A stretch of 53,802 bases of DNA from Candidatus Electrothrix aarhusensis (GCA_004028505.1 MTKO01000069.1:1-53802); one strand, 5' to 3'; counted from the first letter of the stretch, positions 10,456-19,189 are shown. Notes: generated by a model from the letters alone, not told the origin. A program made the numbers and translations.

Positions 10456-11088
10456 CTAAAGAAGTCGTCCGACCAAGGAGCTTTGGCTGGTATATTGTTC
10501 AACCTTGCTGCCAAGTTGCTCAGGGGAAAAATCAAGGAAGTTGAAAAGAAAGTCCTCCAGTTGCTCGCACCTCCTGAAGTTATCTCGTATTAATCCTTGG
10601 ACGCGTTCGTCGTTTTCCCCGTAATTCTCCAGAATATACTCCAGCCGTTCATCCAAGTTCACAATGGCATCATGTCGAACCCGTTTATCCGCATAGTAGA
10701 CAATGTCCCTAGCCTGAAACAAACCTTGCCTGTATCTTTCTGGAGAAAAATCCTGGAGAATTATATGGCCAGCTACAATCTCGGCTATCTCAGGAAACCC
10801 ATGTCTTCGGCAGATTTCCGCACCGGTCGCAGCATGATCACAACCGTCCTTCAGGCAGGGCGTTTTTGCGATATCATGGAGCAAGGCACCATTTATGCAG
10901 AAATCCTGATCAGGAGCCTGCCCTGCCGGTAAACTCTCATGGAGACGCTGCGCAAGCAGTTCCGCAATCTGGGCAACAAGCAAGGAGTGGCGACGGATAT
11001 TCGGCAGCATTGCATACTGCTCCATCAGAGCAATGCAGGTGTCAATACCCGGAATCTTCGGGGTATCCGGAATGTCCAGAGTTTGCAT
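10456..11088 (-). CDS. HD-domain phosphohydrolase family protein
   Basis: 210 residues. The HD-domain metal residues are visible: His in the RRHSLLVAQIAELLA helix (about 34), the HD pair in CINGALLHDIAKTPC (about 72), the downstream histidines around CDHAATGAE (about 85) and the helix carrying IVAGHI (about 105). HD proteins hydrolyse phosphate esters or nucleotides; the substrate is unknown here. It begins 30 bases after hemE on the same strand, so it is the third gene of the ahbD-hemE operon. A link to heme metabolism is only suggested by position. Confidence 0.75.
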   Translation of the reverse strand: MQTLDIPDTPKIPGIDTCIALMEQYAMLPNIRRHSLLVAQIAELLAQRLHESLPAGQAPDQDFCINGALLHDIAKTPCLKDGCDHAATGAEICRRHGFPEIAEIVAGHIILQDFSPERYRQGLFQARDIVYYADKRVRHDAIVNLDERLEYILENYGENDERVQGLIRDNFRRCEQLEDFLFNFLDFSPEQLGSKVEQYTSQSSLVGRLL

Positions 11089-11118
11089 AACGAGAACGCT
11101 CCTTGCCGGACCTAAGAA

Positions 11119-12141
11119 TTATCGCGCACTGAAACGATGAACGGCCTCAACAGCAATCCTAGCCTTGTCCGGGTCAGTTTGCGGAAGAATGCCATGCCCC
11201 AGATTGAAGATATGCCCCTTGGCATCCTGAGCATCGTCAATAATTGTTTTGATCTGCTGTTCCAGTTCCTTTTGCGGCAGAAAAAGAGCCACCGGATCAA
11301 GGTTTCCCTGCACGGCATGGTCGCCTACCATTTTGGCGGCCTCACCGATATTGATGCGCCAATCCAGGCCGAGCACATCAGCGCCAGCCGTCTTGGTATG
11401 GTTAATCAGGGTGGAGCCGTTATTGGCAAAGTAGATAATCGGAACATCGGTCATCTTACGCAGGTCAGCAATAATGGACTGCACATAGGGCAGAGCAAAG
11501 CGTGCATAATCATGCGGGGCCCAAATTCCTGCCCAGGAATCAAAAATTTGCAGGGCCTGGGCACCGGCCCGGGCTTGAGCCTGGAGATAGAGGCTGGTGC
11601 ATTCAGTGATCTTTTGCAGTAGGGCATGATACATTTCCGGTTCCTGGAAGGCCATCTTTTTTGTTTCCAGAAAGACCTTGGATGATCCGCCCTCAATCAG
11701 ATAGGTTGCCAGGGTAAAAGGAGCTCCAGAAAAGCCGATCAGCGGAACCTTAAGTTCTTTGCGCAGCAACTTGATGGTTTCCATGACAAAGGGCATGGTC
11801 TCATCCGGATCAGGAACAATCAGCCGGTCCACAGCAGCCTGGGAACGAACCGGGTCTGGAAAGACAGGTCCTCGTCCCTCATGAAATTCCAGCTCCATCC
11901 CCATCGCCTCCATCGCAATAAGGATGTCTGAAAAGAGAATTGCTGCGTCAAAGCCGAAAATATCAATGGGCTGAAGAGTGACCTCGGTACAAAGCTCTGG
12001 TTTTTTACAGAGTTCGAGAAAGGTCAGTTTGCTGCGGACAGCTTGGTATTCGGGAAGATAGCGTCCAGCCTGACGCATGAACCAGACCGGGGTATATTCG
12101 GTTTTTTCGCCGCGACAGGCCTTCAGAAAGGTATCGTTCAT
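11119..12141 (-). CDS. hemE: Uroporphyrinogen decarboxylase
   Basis: Removes four carboxyl groups from uroporphyrinogen III to give coproporphyrinogen III in the cytoplasm. 340 residues, the normal length. It has the family N-terminal signature PVWFMRQAGRYLPEYQAVR (about 19-37), IFSDILIAMEAMGMELEF with its substrate-site Asp, GFSGAPFTLATYLIEGG (about 138-154) and the C-terminal FNLGHGILPQTDP (about 314-326). It lies 37 bases downstream of ahbD and 30 upstream of the HD gene, so these form one operon. Confidence 0.97.
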   Translation of the reverse strand: MNDTFLKACRGEKTEYTPVWFMRQAGRYLPEYQAVRSKLTFLELCKKPELCTEVTLQPIDIFGFDAAILFSDILIAMEAMGMELEFHEGRGPVFPDPVRSQAAVDRLIVPDPDETMPFVMETIKLLRKELKVPLIGFSGAPFTLATYLIEGGSSKVFLETKKMAFQEPEMYHALLQKITECTSLYLQAQARAGAQALQIFDSWAGIWAPHDYARFALPYVQSIIADLRKMTDVPIIYFANNGSTLINHTKTAGADVLGLDWRINIGEAAKMVGDHAVQGNLDPVALFLPQKELEQQIKTIIDDAQDAKGHIFNLGHGILPQTDPDKARIAVEAVHRFSAR

Positions 12142-12178
12142 TATATTTTACATGAGTTCTGGTTAGAAAAAAATCGGC

Positions 12179-13231
12179 TCAGCTTCGAGGCTGATAGGTG
12201 CAAAAGGGCTCCTGGGCCAGGTAATCACCGGTCATTGCATAGGACCGGGCCCGACAGCCGCCGCAGACATTGACATACTCGCAACGTCCACAGTTATCTT
12301 TATACCCTTTGAAATTGCGGAGTTCCAGAAAAAGCTTTGAATTTTCCCAAATATCCTGAAAAGACTGCTCGCGAATATTACCGCCGGACTTTGGAAAATA
12401 ACTGCACGGCAGCACATTACCATCAACATCGATAAGACAAATCAGCTGGCCTGCCAGACATCCTTTGGACCCGCCAGTAGAAAATTTTAAGGAGCGGCGT
12501 TGAAATTTTTCGCCCTCGGCCTTGGAGCGCTGGAGCACTATCCGATAATACTGGGGCGCACAGGTCGGACGCACCAGCATCTCCTGCTCTTCTTTTTCCA
12601 TATCATAATGCCAGTTCAGTATATCCTCGTATTCCGACTCTGGAATCAGCTCCTCCATGATCTCCTCACCGCGCCCGGTGGGGACAATCATAAATAAATA
12701 CCAAGCCGTGGCACCCAGTTTTTTAACCAGATCGTAAATTTTCGGTGCTTCGGTTTTATTTCTCTTGGTAAAGGAAGAGTTAATAAGGAATTGAATACCG
12801 TGTTCATTAAACAGCCGGATAGCATTCATGGTGCCTTCAAAGGCTCCGAGTTGATTCCGAAAATTATCATGGACTTCAGCAGTGGAACCGTCCAGACTCA
12901 GAGAAACCATTTTGATGCCGGATTCTTTAATGTTGCGACAGATTTCTTCGGTGACCAAGGTGCCGTTGGTTGCCAGACACATTCGCAGACCGAGGCCGGT
13001 CCCATAGGAGGCAATATCAAAAACATCAGGGCGCAAAAGCGGTTCCCCGCCTGAGAGGACCATGACTGGATCAGCATAGGATTTGATATCATCCAGTATG
13101 CGTTTTGCCTCTTCAAGAGAACAATCAGGATGACCGGCAATATCAAGCTCGGAAGAAGACCGGCAATGCACACAGTTGAGGTTGCAACGACGGGTGATTT
13201 CCCAGGCGATCCATTTCGGTTCAAAATTCAT
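12179..13231 (-). CDS. ahbD: Radical SAM/SPASM heme synthase, AhbD type
   Basis: 350 residues. The radical-SAM cluster motif CNLNCVHC (about 16-23) follows WIAWEITRR, and the SAM-binding GGEP is at about 62. The C-terminal SPASM-type cysteines are [13 protein letters not shown] near 318-330, with an earlier Cys pair around GNVLPCSYF. The N-terminus (WE[IV]TR.CNL..VHCR) resembles AhbD, which turns Fe-coproporphyrin III into heme b, more than AhbC/NirJ. First gene of the operon with hemE. Presence of hemE next door fits a route coproporphyrinogen to coproheme to heme. AhbC cannot be fully excluded from the sequence alone. Confidence 0.82.
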   Translation of the reverse strand: MNFEPKWIAWEITRRCNLNCVHCRSSSELDIAGHPDCSLEEAKRILDDIKSYADPVMVLSGGEPLLRPDVFDIASYGTGLGLRMCLATNGTLVTEEICRNIKESGIKMVSLSLDGSTAEVHDNFRNQLGAFEGTMNAIRLFNEHGIQFLINSSFTKRNKTEAPKIYDLVKKLGATAWYLFMIVPTGRGEEIMEELIPESEYEDILNWHYDMEKEEQEMLVRPTCAPQYYRIVLQRSKAEGEKFQRRSLKFSTGGSKGCLAGQLICLIDVDGNVLPCSYFPKSGGNIREQSFQDIWENSKLFLELRNFKGYKDNCGRCEYVNVCGGCRARSYAMTGDYLAQEPFCTYQPRS

Positions 13232-13486
13232 TATCTGACACTCATCTATTATATTAAGGATAGCAACTGAATAGCTATTATATTACTGCTCAAGAAGAAT
13301 TAAGTATATTCTCCTTAACCGCAGGGGTCAACTGCTTTTATTGGATTGTTGCCTTGCAGAACAGACACAACAAGAAAGTTCAAAAATTTAAATTATTCTT
13401 TTGTAACGGCTCATGCCAATAGCTTATACTCACTATATAGGAACCCGCTCAGACTGCACAGTCATAAAGATTAACACGAGGATAAT

Positions 13487-15139
13487 ATGAAAAAAACATT
13501 TTCAATACTGACGCTTGCCGGAATGATTGCTTTGCCTGCCGCTGCAATGGCAGGAGGAGTGAAAGCGCCAGCTGATATCTCTGACGGAAAAGTTGAAGAG
13601 TTAGCGCAACAGGTCGATCTGTTGCAGGAGGAACTTGCCCGAAAAAATGAGATTGTTACTGAAAATGATGAAAAATTGCAGGCCATGAATGAAACTCTTG
13701 AAGACATGGAGAGCAAACTGGAGGACATGGACGAACTTCTTGAAGAGCGCTCCGAGGCCTGGGATCTTGCGTCACGATTCCTCTTGACCGGAGATTTTCG
13801 TTCTCGTCTCGATTCGTACAGCGCAACAGGTGCTGATTACCTCAACCCTGCAACCGGGACACTGGAAAGCGGACGTGAGTATGGCAATGACACGCTTTTG
13901 ACCAATCGTTTTCGTTTGAATATGGAAGTCAAGGCCACTGAAAACATGAAGTTCAAAGGACGGTTGGCTATGTATAAAACCTGGGGTATGGAAAGCTACG
14001 CCAGGAACGATATGAATACCTGGTGGCCCCAGTTTGACGGCAACTCAACCCGGACACCTGCTGACAACGCCCTGCGGGTGGATCGAGCCTATGTGAACTG
14101 GACCAATATCGGCGACAGTTCTTTCTGGTTCTCCATCGGTCGTCGACCAACCACGGACGGTATGCCTACACAAGTTCGTCTTGGCGTAGACAAACGTATG
14201 GCAACGGCCTCGGCTCAGATGGAGTATGCCTTTGACGGCGCCACCCTAGGGTATGCCTATGACTGGGGGAACGAATCCATGGGCAGCGGACGTATCCGTT
14301 ACTGCTATGGCCGGGGATTTGAAAACGGCGTTCAGTGGGACGCTGCAACCTATCATGGCTCCACGGATATTTTCCCCCTGGATGACACCGACTTCACCGG
14401 CATAAGCTGGGATATCATGGAGACAGAGGATCGTCTGCTCTATTTCCAATCCTTTATTGCAATGAATATGTTTATGCGTCCGAATTTTCTGGATGATGAT
14501 TTTCATGCCATGATGGACGAACGGGCAACCAATTATACTGAAGGGAACCTTTACCACACCTCTGCTGTTTACCAGGCAAAAACAGGTGATTACACCTATT
14601 TCCTCTCAGGCGGCTGGAGCATGACTGATCCAGGCGGTCACGGCATGTTCAACGATTATGCCACCTCTATGGTTATGCAGGCTGACGGCAGCATGATGCC
14701 TAATCCAAATTGGCGACCAACCACAGACAGTGAAAGCGGATATTCCCTGTACGCGGGTATTCGTTATGACCTCCCAGGCATGGGTCTGAAAATCGGTGCC
14801 GAGTATAACTACGGCTCCCAATATTGGATTGCCTTCAACCCCGGACATGATGATCTGTACCTGGCCAAGCTGGCAGCCCGAGGTCATGTCGGTGAGCTGT
14901 ACATGGTTTACGATCTCCCTGCCGGAGAAGCGATTTCCGAGTACGCCAAGACCTTTGTCCGCTTGGGTTATCAGCATTATGAGTATGATTACACCGGAAA
15001 CGACTGGAATACCAAACCGTATGACACCGATGACGCTGCCATGATGACCGCTTCTCTGAGTATGGCGACAGAGTCTGGTTCTGTAGTGCCGGTGGACAGT
15101 GCTGATCAGGTGTACGTAACCCTTGATGTCTTTTTTTAG
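13487..15139 (+). CDS. DUF3373-family outer-membrane porin-like protein
   Basis: 550 residues with a clear signal peptide (MKKTFSILTLAGMIALPAAAMA). A heptad-rich coiled coil (about 32-85, EELAQQVDLLQEELARKN) precedes a long beta-barrel region of alternating aromatic residues, ending in VYVTLDVFF with a C-terminal Phe as in outer-membrane barrels. The order of coiled coil plus barrel and segments such as SIGRRPTTDGMPTQVRLG match the DUF3373 porins of Desulfobacterota. Substrate unknown. Monocistronic: hairpins follow at 15157 and 15212. Confidence 0.82.
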   Translation: MKKTFSILTLAGMIALPAAAMAGGVKAPADISDGKVEELAQQVDLLQEELARKNEIVTENDEKLQAMNETLEDMESKLEDMDELLEERSEAWDLASRFLLTGDFRSRLDSYSATGADYLNPATGTLESGREYGNDTLLTNRFRLNMEVKATENMKFKGRLAMYKTWGMESYARNDMNTWWPQFDGNSTRTPADNALRVDRAYVNWTNIGDSSFWFSIGRRPTTDGMPTQVRLGVDKRMATASAQMEYAFDGATLGYAYDWGNESMGSGRIRYCYGRGFENGVQWDAATYHGSTDIFPLDDTDFTGISWDIMETEDRLLYFQSFIAMNMFMRPNFLDDDFHAMMDERATNYTEGNLYHTSAVYQAKTGDYTYFLSGGWSMTDPGGHGMFNDYATSMVMQADGSMMPNPNWRPTTDSESGYSLYAGIRYDLPGMGLKIGAEYNYGSQYWIAFNPGHDDLYLAKLAARGHVGELYMVYDLPAGEAISEYAKTFVRLGYQHYEYDYTGNDWNTKPYDTDDAAMMTASLSMATESGSVVPVDSADQVYVTLDVFF

Positions 15140-15156
15140 ACCGATTATTTTGAGGA

Positions 15157-15185
15157 ATAGGGGCACGGTGCGCCGTTGCCCCTAT
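15157..15185 (+). terminator. GC-rich hairpin after the DUF3373 gene
   Basis: ATAGGGGCACGG pairs with CCGTTGCCCCTAT with one bulged base, loop TGCG. No T-run follows, so it may protect the transcript end rather than terminate on its own. Confidence 0.5.
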
Positions 15186-15211
15186 GATGCTATACCGAAA
15201 AGAGGTATTTT

Positions 15212-15251
15212 AAGGGGGAGAGTCACTAGGCTCTCCCCTTTTCCTTATTTT
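15212..15251 (+). terminator. Intrinsic terminator
   Basis: AAGGGGGAGAG and CTCTCCCCTT form a stem of about 10 bp around a TCACTAGG loop, followed by a T-rich tract (TTCCTTATTTTT). It ends the porin transcript just before pgeF. Confidence 0.75.
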
Positions 15252-15282
15252 TCCTTTGCCCAGAGACGCCACAAGTAAAAAA

Positions 15283-16089
15283 ATGGAAAACCGACCCTTG
15301 CAGGACATTTCATCACCAGTGCAGCCTGAATTGCAGCCTGACCTGCTTTTTTCCACTTCCCCGCTCATCACCACCCCGCACGCTATGTTCAGCCGTCAGG
15401 GAGGAAACAGTGCGTCGCCTTTTACCGGCCTGAATCTTAGCTTCTCGGTTGGTGACAACCCAGCTGCGGTCCGGGATAACAGAGAGAAGGTGAAAAGGCA
15501 TCTTGATGTGCAGCATCTTGTTTCCGCAGTGCAGGTTCATGGTGATCAGGTGACGGTTGTGGAAGATATTATCTGCGATCAGGAATATAAAAATACCGAT
15601 GCTCTCATTACCGGGCAAAAGGGGGTGGGCTTGCTTATTCAGCAGGCTGATTGTCAGGCTGTGCTGCTTCATGATCCGCAGCGCAAGGTTATCGGCGCAG
15701 TGCATAGCGGCTGGAAAGGCAGTGTGGCCAATATTATTGCCAAAACCGTCAGGGCGATGCAGGAGCACTTCGGCACCTTGCCTGAAGATCTGAGGGCCGT
15801 GATCAGTCCTTCTTTAGGCCCTTGCTGTGCGGAATTTCTTCATTATGCAAAAGAACTCCCCCTGCCCTTTCACCAATGGCAGGTGACAGCAAATTATTTT
15901 GATTTTTGGGCGATCAGCCGTTGGCAGCTGAGGAAAGCTGGGGTGCTTGATGAAAATATTGAGGCGATGGGGATCTGTACTGTGTGTAACGAGAATTTCT
16001 TTTCCTACCGCAGGGCCACAAAAAAACAGGGGCATCCGGGAATAACGGGTCGCAATGGTTCAGTTATCACTCTGTTGGCGCATCAGTAA
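15283..16089 (+). CDS. pgeF: Peptidoglycan editing factor / multicopper polyphenol oxidase family (YfiH, DUF152)
   Basis: 268 residues from the ATG at 15283 (a TTG nine codons upstream is less likely; neither has a strong ribosome site). Family hallmarks: FSVGDNPAAVRDNRE (about 56-70), QVHGDQVTVVE (about 85), the Cys in QQADCQAVLLHD (about 125), HSGWKGSVANI (about 143) and GPCCAEF (about 180). The metal ligands His, Cys, His are all present. Proteins of this family remove non-canonical L-Ser from peptidoglycan precursors in E. coli or act as purine nucleoside phosphorylases; the exact role here is inferred. It ends 7 bases inside the converging yoeB gene. Confidence 0.9.
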   Translation: MENRPLQDISSPVQPELQPDLLFSTSPLITTPHAMFSRQGGNSASPFTGLNLSFSVGDNPAAVRDNREKVKRHLDVQHLVSAVQVHGDQVTVVEDIICDQEYKNTDALITGQKGVGLLIQQADCQAVLLHDPQRKVIGAVHSGWKGSVANIIAKTVRAMQEHFGTLPEDLRAVISPSLGPCCAEFLHYAKELPLPFHQWQVTANYFDFWAISRWQLRKAGVLDENIEAMGICTVCNENFFSYRRATKKQGHPGITGRNGSVITLLAHQ

Positions 16090-16415
16090 TGATAACGAGC
16101 CTGAACAAAATCAATCCGTTCATGGCCGACAACATAGACCAGCCGATGTTCCTGGGTAATCCGTCGGGACCAGACGCCTGAGCCAAGAAATTTCAGCGGT
16201 TCCGGCTTACCAATGCCCTGAAACGGATCCCGCATGATCGCCTCAAGCAGCTGAAAGATGCGAAGTGCTGTTTTACGGTCGGGTTCAACCCAGTAACGCA
16301 GATCCTCCCTGAACTCTTGCTGAAAGACAGATTCCCTTTGCAGAGAAGTTGCCGCCAAGGGTTTGCTGGTCTTTTTGCGGCGTTTACTCAAACCCGACCT
16401 CGCTCCGCAGTTCAT
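16083..16415 (-). CDS. yoeB: Txe/YoeB-family mRNA interferase toxin
   Basis: About 110 residues; the core FREDLRYWVEPDRKTALRIF ... MRDPFQGIGKPEPLKFLGSG ... SRRITQEHRLVYVV ... FVQARYHY is the YoeB fold. It includes the conserved catalytic Glu/Arg/His (about E67, R86 region, H107) and the C-terminal YHY. YoeB cleaves mRNA on the ribosome. The start is uncertain: ATG 16415 gives extra residues (MNCGARSG...) and overlaps the antitoxin by 32 bases; a TTG at 16391 starting SKRRKKTS is also possible. Translationally coupled to yefM upstream. Confidence 0.9.
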   Translation of the reverse strand: MNCGARSGLSKRRKKTSKPLAATSLQRESVFQQEFREDLRYWVEPDRKTALRIFQLLEAIMRDPFQGIGKPEPLKFLGSGVWSRRITQEHRLVYVVGHERIDFVQARYHY

Positions 16416-16665
16416 CAAGTGTTTGCGAAGAACCCGATGTCCTGACCTTTACCCGATCAAGCGCGGCAAGCAGTCGTTTAGCGTTTTTGGGAGATCGAAG
16501 CAAATGGGCTGTTTCCAGCATACCTGCCAACTCATCCGCAGCGATCAGTGCCACGTCTTCGTGCCCCCGTCGTTGGATGATCACCACCTCACGGTTTTCT
16601 GTCACCTCATTGAGCAGGGAAGCCAACTTTGAGCGGGCATGGGTGTAGGTTGTTTGAATTGACAT
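16384..16665 (-). CDS. yefM: Phd/YefM-family antitoxin
   Basis: 93 residues from the ATG at 16665, which has a good ribosome site (GGAGG 5 bases upstream). N-terminal DNA-binding Phd fold: YTHARSKLASLLNEVTENRE, then VVIIQRRGHEDVALIAADEL. An acidic C-terminal tail (TLDELRSEVGFE) would wrap the YoeB active site. It represses its own promoter through the TGTACA boxes at 16686-16704, a known property of YefM-YoeB. An in-frame extension upstream to 16692 would overlap the operator and is not favoured. Confidence 0.9.
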   Translation of the reverse strand: MSIQTTYTHARSKLASLLNEVTENREVVIIQRRGHEDVALIAADELAGMLETAHLLRSPKNAKRLLAALDRVKVRTSGSSQTLDELRSEVGFE

Positions 16666-16685
16666 AATGCCTCCGAAGTTTTTTA

Positions 16686-16704
16686 TGTACACTTTTACTG
16701 TACA
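16686..16704. promoter_or_regulatory. yefM-yoeB operator, paired TGTACA boxes
   Basis: TGTACA occurs at 16686-16691 and again at 16699-16704, 13 bp centre to centre, 21 bases before the yefM start. The core TGTACA is the known YefM/YoeB operator element in E. coli, where the two boxes are about 12 bp apart. Confidence 0.75.
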
Positions 16705-16749
16705 GGTTCAGTAGGGACATGTCAACTCCGCTCTGCTCCGGCAGAAAAA

Positions 16750-16834
16750 TCACCCGGCAGCAGCCAGTTCCGCATTCTTGGCGAAATTTTCCTCCAGTCG
16801 GTCGATTGTCCATTCGAGGCGTTCTTTGATAGCC
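16750..16834 (-). pseudogene. Possible C-terminal gene remnant
   Basis: The minus strand between the carbonic anhydrase stop and the yefM promoter reads AIKERLEWTIDRLEENFAKN then AELAAAG and a stop at 16750-16752. The amphipathic helix looks protein-like, but there is no start and no family I can name. Confidence 0.2.
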
Positions 16835-17455
16835 CTACAGGGTACTGGGGATTTCTTCCGGCTTGGTTATGCAGATATTCAAGTCTTTCAATATACCGTC
16901 TTTAATGCTGTAGATCCATCCATGAACTGCTAACTCTTGATTTGCTTTCCATGCCCCCTTAACTATTGTTGTCTGACAGACATTCACGACTTGTTCAATG
17001 ACATTCAGTTCGCAGAGACGATCTATCTTTTCCTGCTCGCTGGCAAGACTATCAAGTTCATTCTGGTGAAAACGTTGAACATCTTTAATATTCCTGAGCC
17101 AATTATCAATCAGCCCATGCTCTTTATCTTCCCAAGCGGCTCGAATACCACCACAACCATAATGGCCGCAGACGATAATATGTTTTATTTTCAGAATATC
17201 TACAGCATATTGAATAACGGACAAACAATTTAAGTCTGAATGCGCCACAATATTTGCGATATTACGGTGAACAAAGACTTCGCCGGGAAGCGTATCAATA
17301 ATCTGGTTTGCAGGCACACGGCTATCTGCACAACCAATCCAGAGATACTCGGGATTTTGCTGCTTTGAGAGTTTTTTAAAAAAATCAGGGTCAGACTCCC
17401 GTACCTTGTCTGCCCATCTCCTGTTCTGGTCAAAAATTTCTTTTAACTTACGCAT
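16835..17455 (-). CDS. can: Beta-class carbonic anhydrase
   Basis: 206 residues, the length of E. coli Can. Zinc ligands are in IGCADSRVPANQI (Cys42, with Asp44/Arg46 dyad) and VCGHYGCGGIRAA (His98, Cys101). The C-terminal LAVHGWIYSIKDGIL strand is intact. It interconverts CO2 and bicarbonate in the cytoplasm; bicarbonate would feed carboxylations such as PEP carboxylase. Single gene; no operon partner. Confidence 0.96.
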   Translation of the reverse strand: MRKLKEIFDQNRRWADKVRESDPDFFKKLSKQQNPEYLWIGCADSRVPANQIIDTLPGEVFVHRNIANIVAHSDLNCLSVIQYAVDILKIKHIIVCGHYGCGGIRAAWEDKEHGLIDNWLRNIKDVQRFHQNELDSLASEQEKIDRLCELNVIEQVVNVCQTTIVKGAWKANQELAVHGWIYSIKDGILKDLNICITKPEEIPSTL

Positions 17456-17986
17456 GTTCTCCCCCCTTCTCTGCTACCTCTTATCGAATTATTCTTCAAG
17501 GCGTATCATATCTCCACATCAAAGAAAAAATTGCCCTAGCAATGGCCTCTTGTCCTTTACAGATTCCCTGTAGGGAGCCATTCAGCCAAATTAAGTATAA
17601 TCGGATTTCCCATTGACTGCTCACCAAATCTGTTTTATAGACATCCAAAACACATCATTCAACGTCATCAACCATCAGGAAAATTAATGCACTTACTCAC
17701 AAAATACTGAGGAAATTGTCTCACAAGGTCGCCCAGGTTGGGTGTGCTGACGGCAAATGCATTTCCTCTTCTGCTTTCCTGAACCCGCCCTTTCTCTCTC
17801 GGGCTTCATCGTCTTCAAGAATTCGGAAATGAAATGCCTGCCGATTCAGGCTGAGGCTGAACATTACCGGATTACTTTACGGATGAAGCTGTCAACTCTT
17901 TTTGACTCCCTCCCGCCTTACAGCGGAATATCAAGCAGAATCCCGCCTTGTATCTACGCAATCACGTTCTGCAATAGGTGGCGAAC
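17456..17986. other. Intergenic region, 530 bases
   Basis: Lies between the divergent carbonic anhydrase and MauE/DoxX genes. The open frame at 17757-17993 has no start context or family features. I see no clear promoter boxes, repeat or RNA motif. Confidence 0.35.
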
Positions 17987-18535
17987 ATGCTGATCAATAC
18001 CGTTTTACGGCGTGGGTACCATACCATTCGCCTGCTGATCAGTGGTCTTTTTCTCTATGCAGGTGGCAGCAAGCTCTTTGCCCTGCCCTCGTTTGCCCTG
18101 ACCATTAGTGATTACGGCTTGGTACCGGAAGGACTTGTCCTGCCAACAGCATTCCTTCTGGTTACAGCCGAGCTCATTGCAGCCTTTGCCCTGTTGCTGG
18201 ACCTTCGAGGCGGCCTTACCGGAATCACCCTGCTCCTGATTCTGTTTATCGCTGTTCTTCTTTACGGTATTCAGCTCGGGCTTGCTGTTGATTGCGGCTG
18301 CTTCGGTTCAGGAGATCAACAACACGCCTCGGCTCAGGGGTTACATCAGGCCGTATACAGGGATCTCATGATGCTGGCAGGATGTCTCTTCCTCTATTGG
18401 TATCGCTGGTATCGGCTCCGCCTCTATAACCTCGGTAATGAGCCTACGCAGCCTGAAGGCATTTCCTTTTTAAACAGATACCTCCCGAAACAACGGGAAA
18501 AAATAAATCCAAGAAAAGGAGAACGCAATGTATGA
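17987..18535 (+). CDS. MauE/DoxX-family redox-associated membrane protein
   Basis: 182 residues from the ATG at 17987, preceded by AGGTGG; a GTG three codons earlier is possible. Four membrane helices: about 10-32 (TIRLLISGLFLYAGGSKLFAL), 45-67, 72-95 and 118-138. The start RLLISGLFLYAGGSKL and a conserved DCGCFG segment (about 96-101) in the loop before the last helix are typical of the MauE/DoxX family, which handles thiol/disulfide electron flow across the membrane. It overlaps the rhodanese start by 8 bases, so the two are coupled and probably act on periplasmic sulfur or disulfides. Confidence 0.82.
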   Translation: MLINTVLRRGYHTIRLLISGLFLYAGGSKLFALPSFALTISDYGLVPEGLVLPTAFLLVTAELIAAFALLLDLRGGLTGITLLLILFIAVLLYGIQLGLAVDCGCFGSGDQQHASAQGLHQAVYRDLMMLAGCLFLYWYRWYRLRLYNLGNEPTQPEGISFLNRYLPKQREKINPRKGERNV

Positions 18536-19070
18536 AATGAAGAAAATTTTTACCTGGATAACGGTTGGAGCCTTTCTAACCTTAGGAGCAACCTCAGCCT
18601 CGGCATTCGGATTTGGCAAAAACAAATTTGAAAAAGAGGTCGAAAAGGAGCAGGGAGCGGTCAAGCTGACCCGTGAAACCGCACAAGGCGATTACGAATT
18701 GATCACCACAGAGGAACTGAAAAAACTCATCGACTCGAACAAGGACATTCTGATCATAGACACCATGCCCTATGAGGACAGCTATAAGAAAAACCACATT
18801 CCCGGTGCCAAGCAGTTCCTCTTCCCGATTTCGCTCATGGAAACCTGGGACACCAAGGAAACAGACGGAAAAAGCCAGGATGATTATGCAGCCTTATTGG
18901 GACCGGATAAAAACAAAACCATTGTGGTTTACTGCGGTTTTGTCAAATGCACCCGCAGTCATAACGGAGCAATGTGGGCAAAAAAGATGGGCTACACCAA
19001 GGTATTGCGCCATCCTGGCGGTATCTTTGCTTGGATGGGAGCTGAGTACCCTACAGAAAGCGTGAAGTAA
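18528..19070 (+). CDS. Exported rhodanese-domain protein
   Basis: 180 residues; signal peptide about 1-26 (MKKIFTWITVGAFLTLGATSASA). Rhodanese fold from about 58: ITTEELKKLIDSNKDILIIDT, the HIPGA motif (about 88-92) and IVVYCGFVKCTRS with the presumed catalytic Cys (about 140). The active loop holds a second Cys (C-GFVK-C), unlike the usual CxxGxR loop, so persulfide or disulfide chemistry is possible. AGGAG sits 8 bases before the ATG. Pairs with the MauE/DoxX gene; a periplasmic sulfur-transfer or redox role is inferred. Confidence 0.85.
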   Translation: MYEMKKIFTWITVGAFLTLGATSASAFGFGKNKFEKEVEKEQGAVKLTRETAQGDYELITTEELKKLIDSNKDILIIDTMPYEDSYKKNHIPGAKQFLFPISLMETWDTKETDGKSQDDYAALLGPDKNKTIVVYCGFVKCTRSHNGAMWAKKMGYTKVLRHPGGIFAWMGAEYPTESVK

Positions 19071-19081
19071 TCCTATCCCCT

Positions 19082-19189
19082 CCCCTGCACCTTATACCTG
19101 ACACTAATATAAGGTGAATTTACGTACCCTCAAGGTATAATCACCAGGGGAAAAACCGAACTGATGCGGACAGCACGAGCCGCATCAGT
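19082..19189. other. Unassigned structured segment (nested hairpins) downstream of the rhodanese gene
   Basis: CCCCTG (19082-19087) pairs with CAGGGG (19145-19150). Inside lie CACCTTATA/TATAAGGTG (19088-19096 / 19108-19116, 9 bp) and TACC/GGTA (19125-19128 / 19134-19137), making a three-way junction. Then a separate perfect 10-bp stem ACTGATGCGG/CCGCATCAGT spans 19160-19189. Read on the plus strand it sits 12 bases after the rhodanese stop and about 260 before cas3. It does not match a riboswitch class I can recall. It may be a 3'-end structure, an RNA motif or a small palindromic element. The rest of the gap to cas3 is AT-rich and probably holds the cas promoter. Confidence 0.45.

Noticed and set aside
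17757..17993. 78-codon open frame in the carbonic anhydrase-MauE gap
   Set aside because: No ribosome site or family features, and its end overlaps the MauE start.
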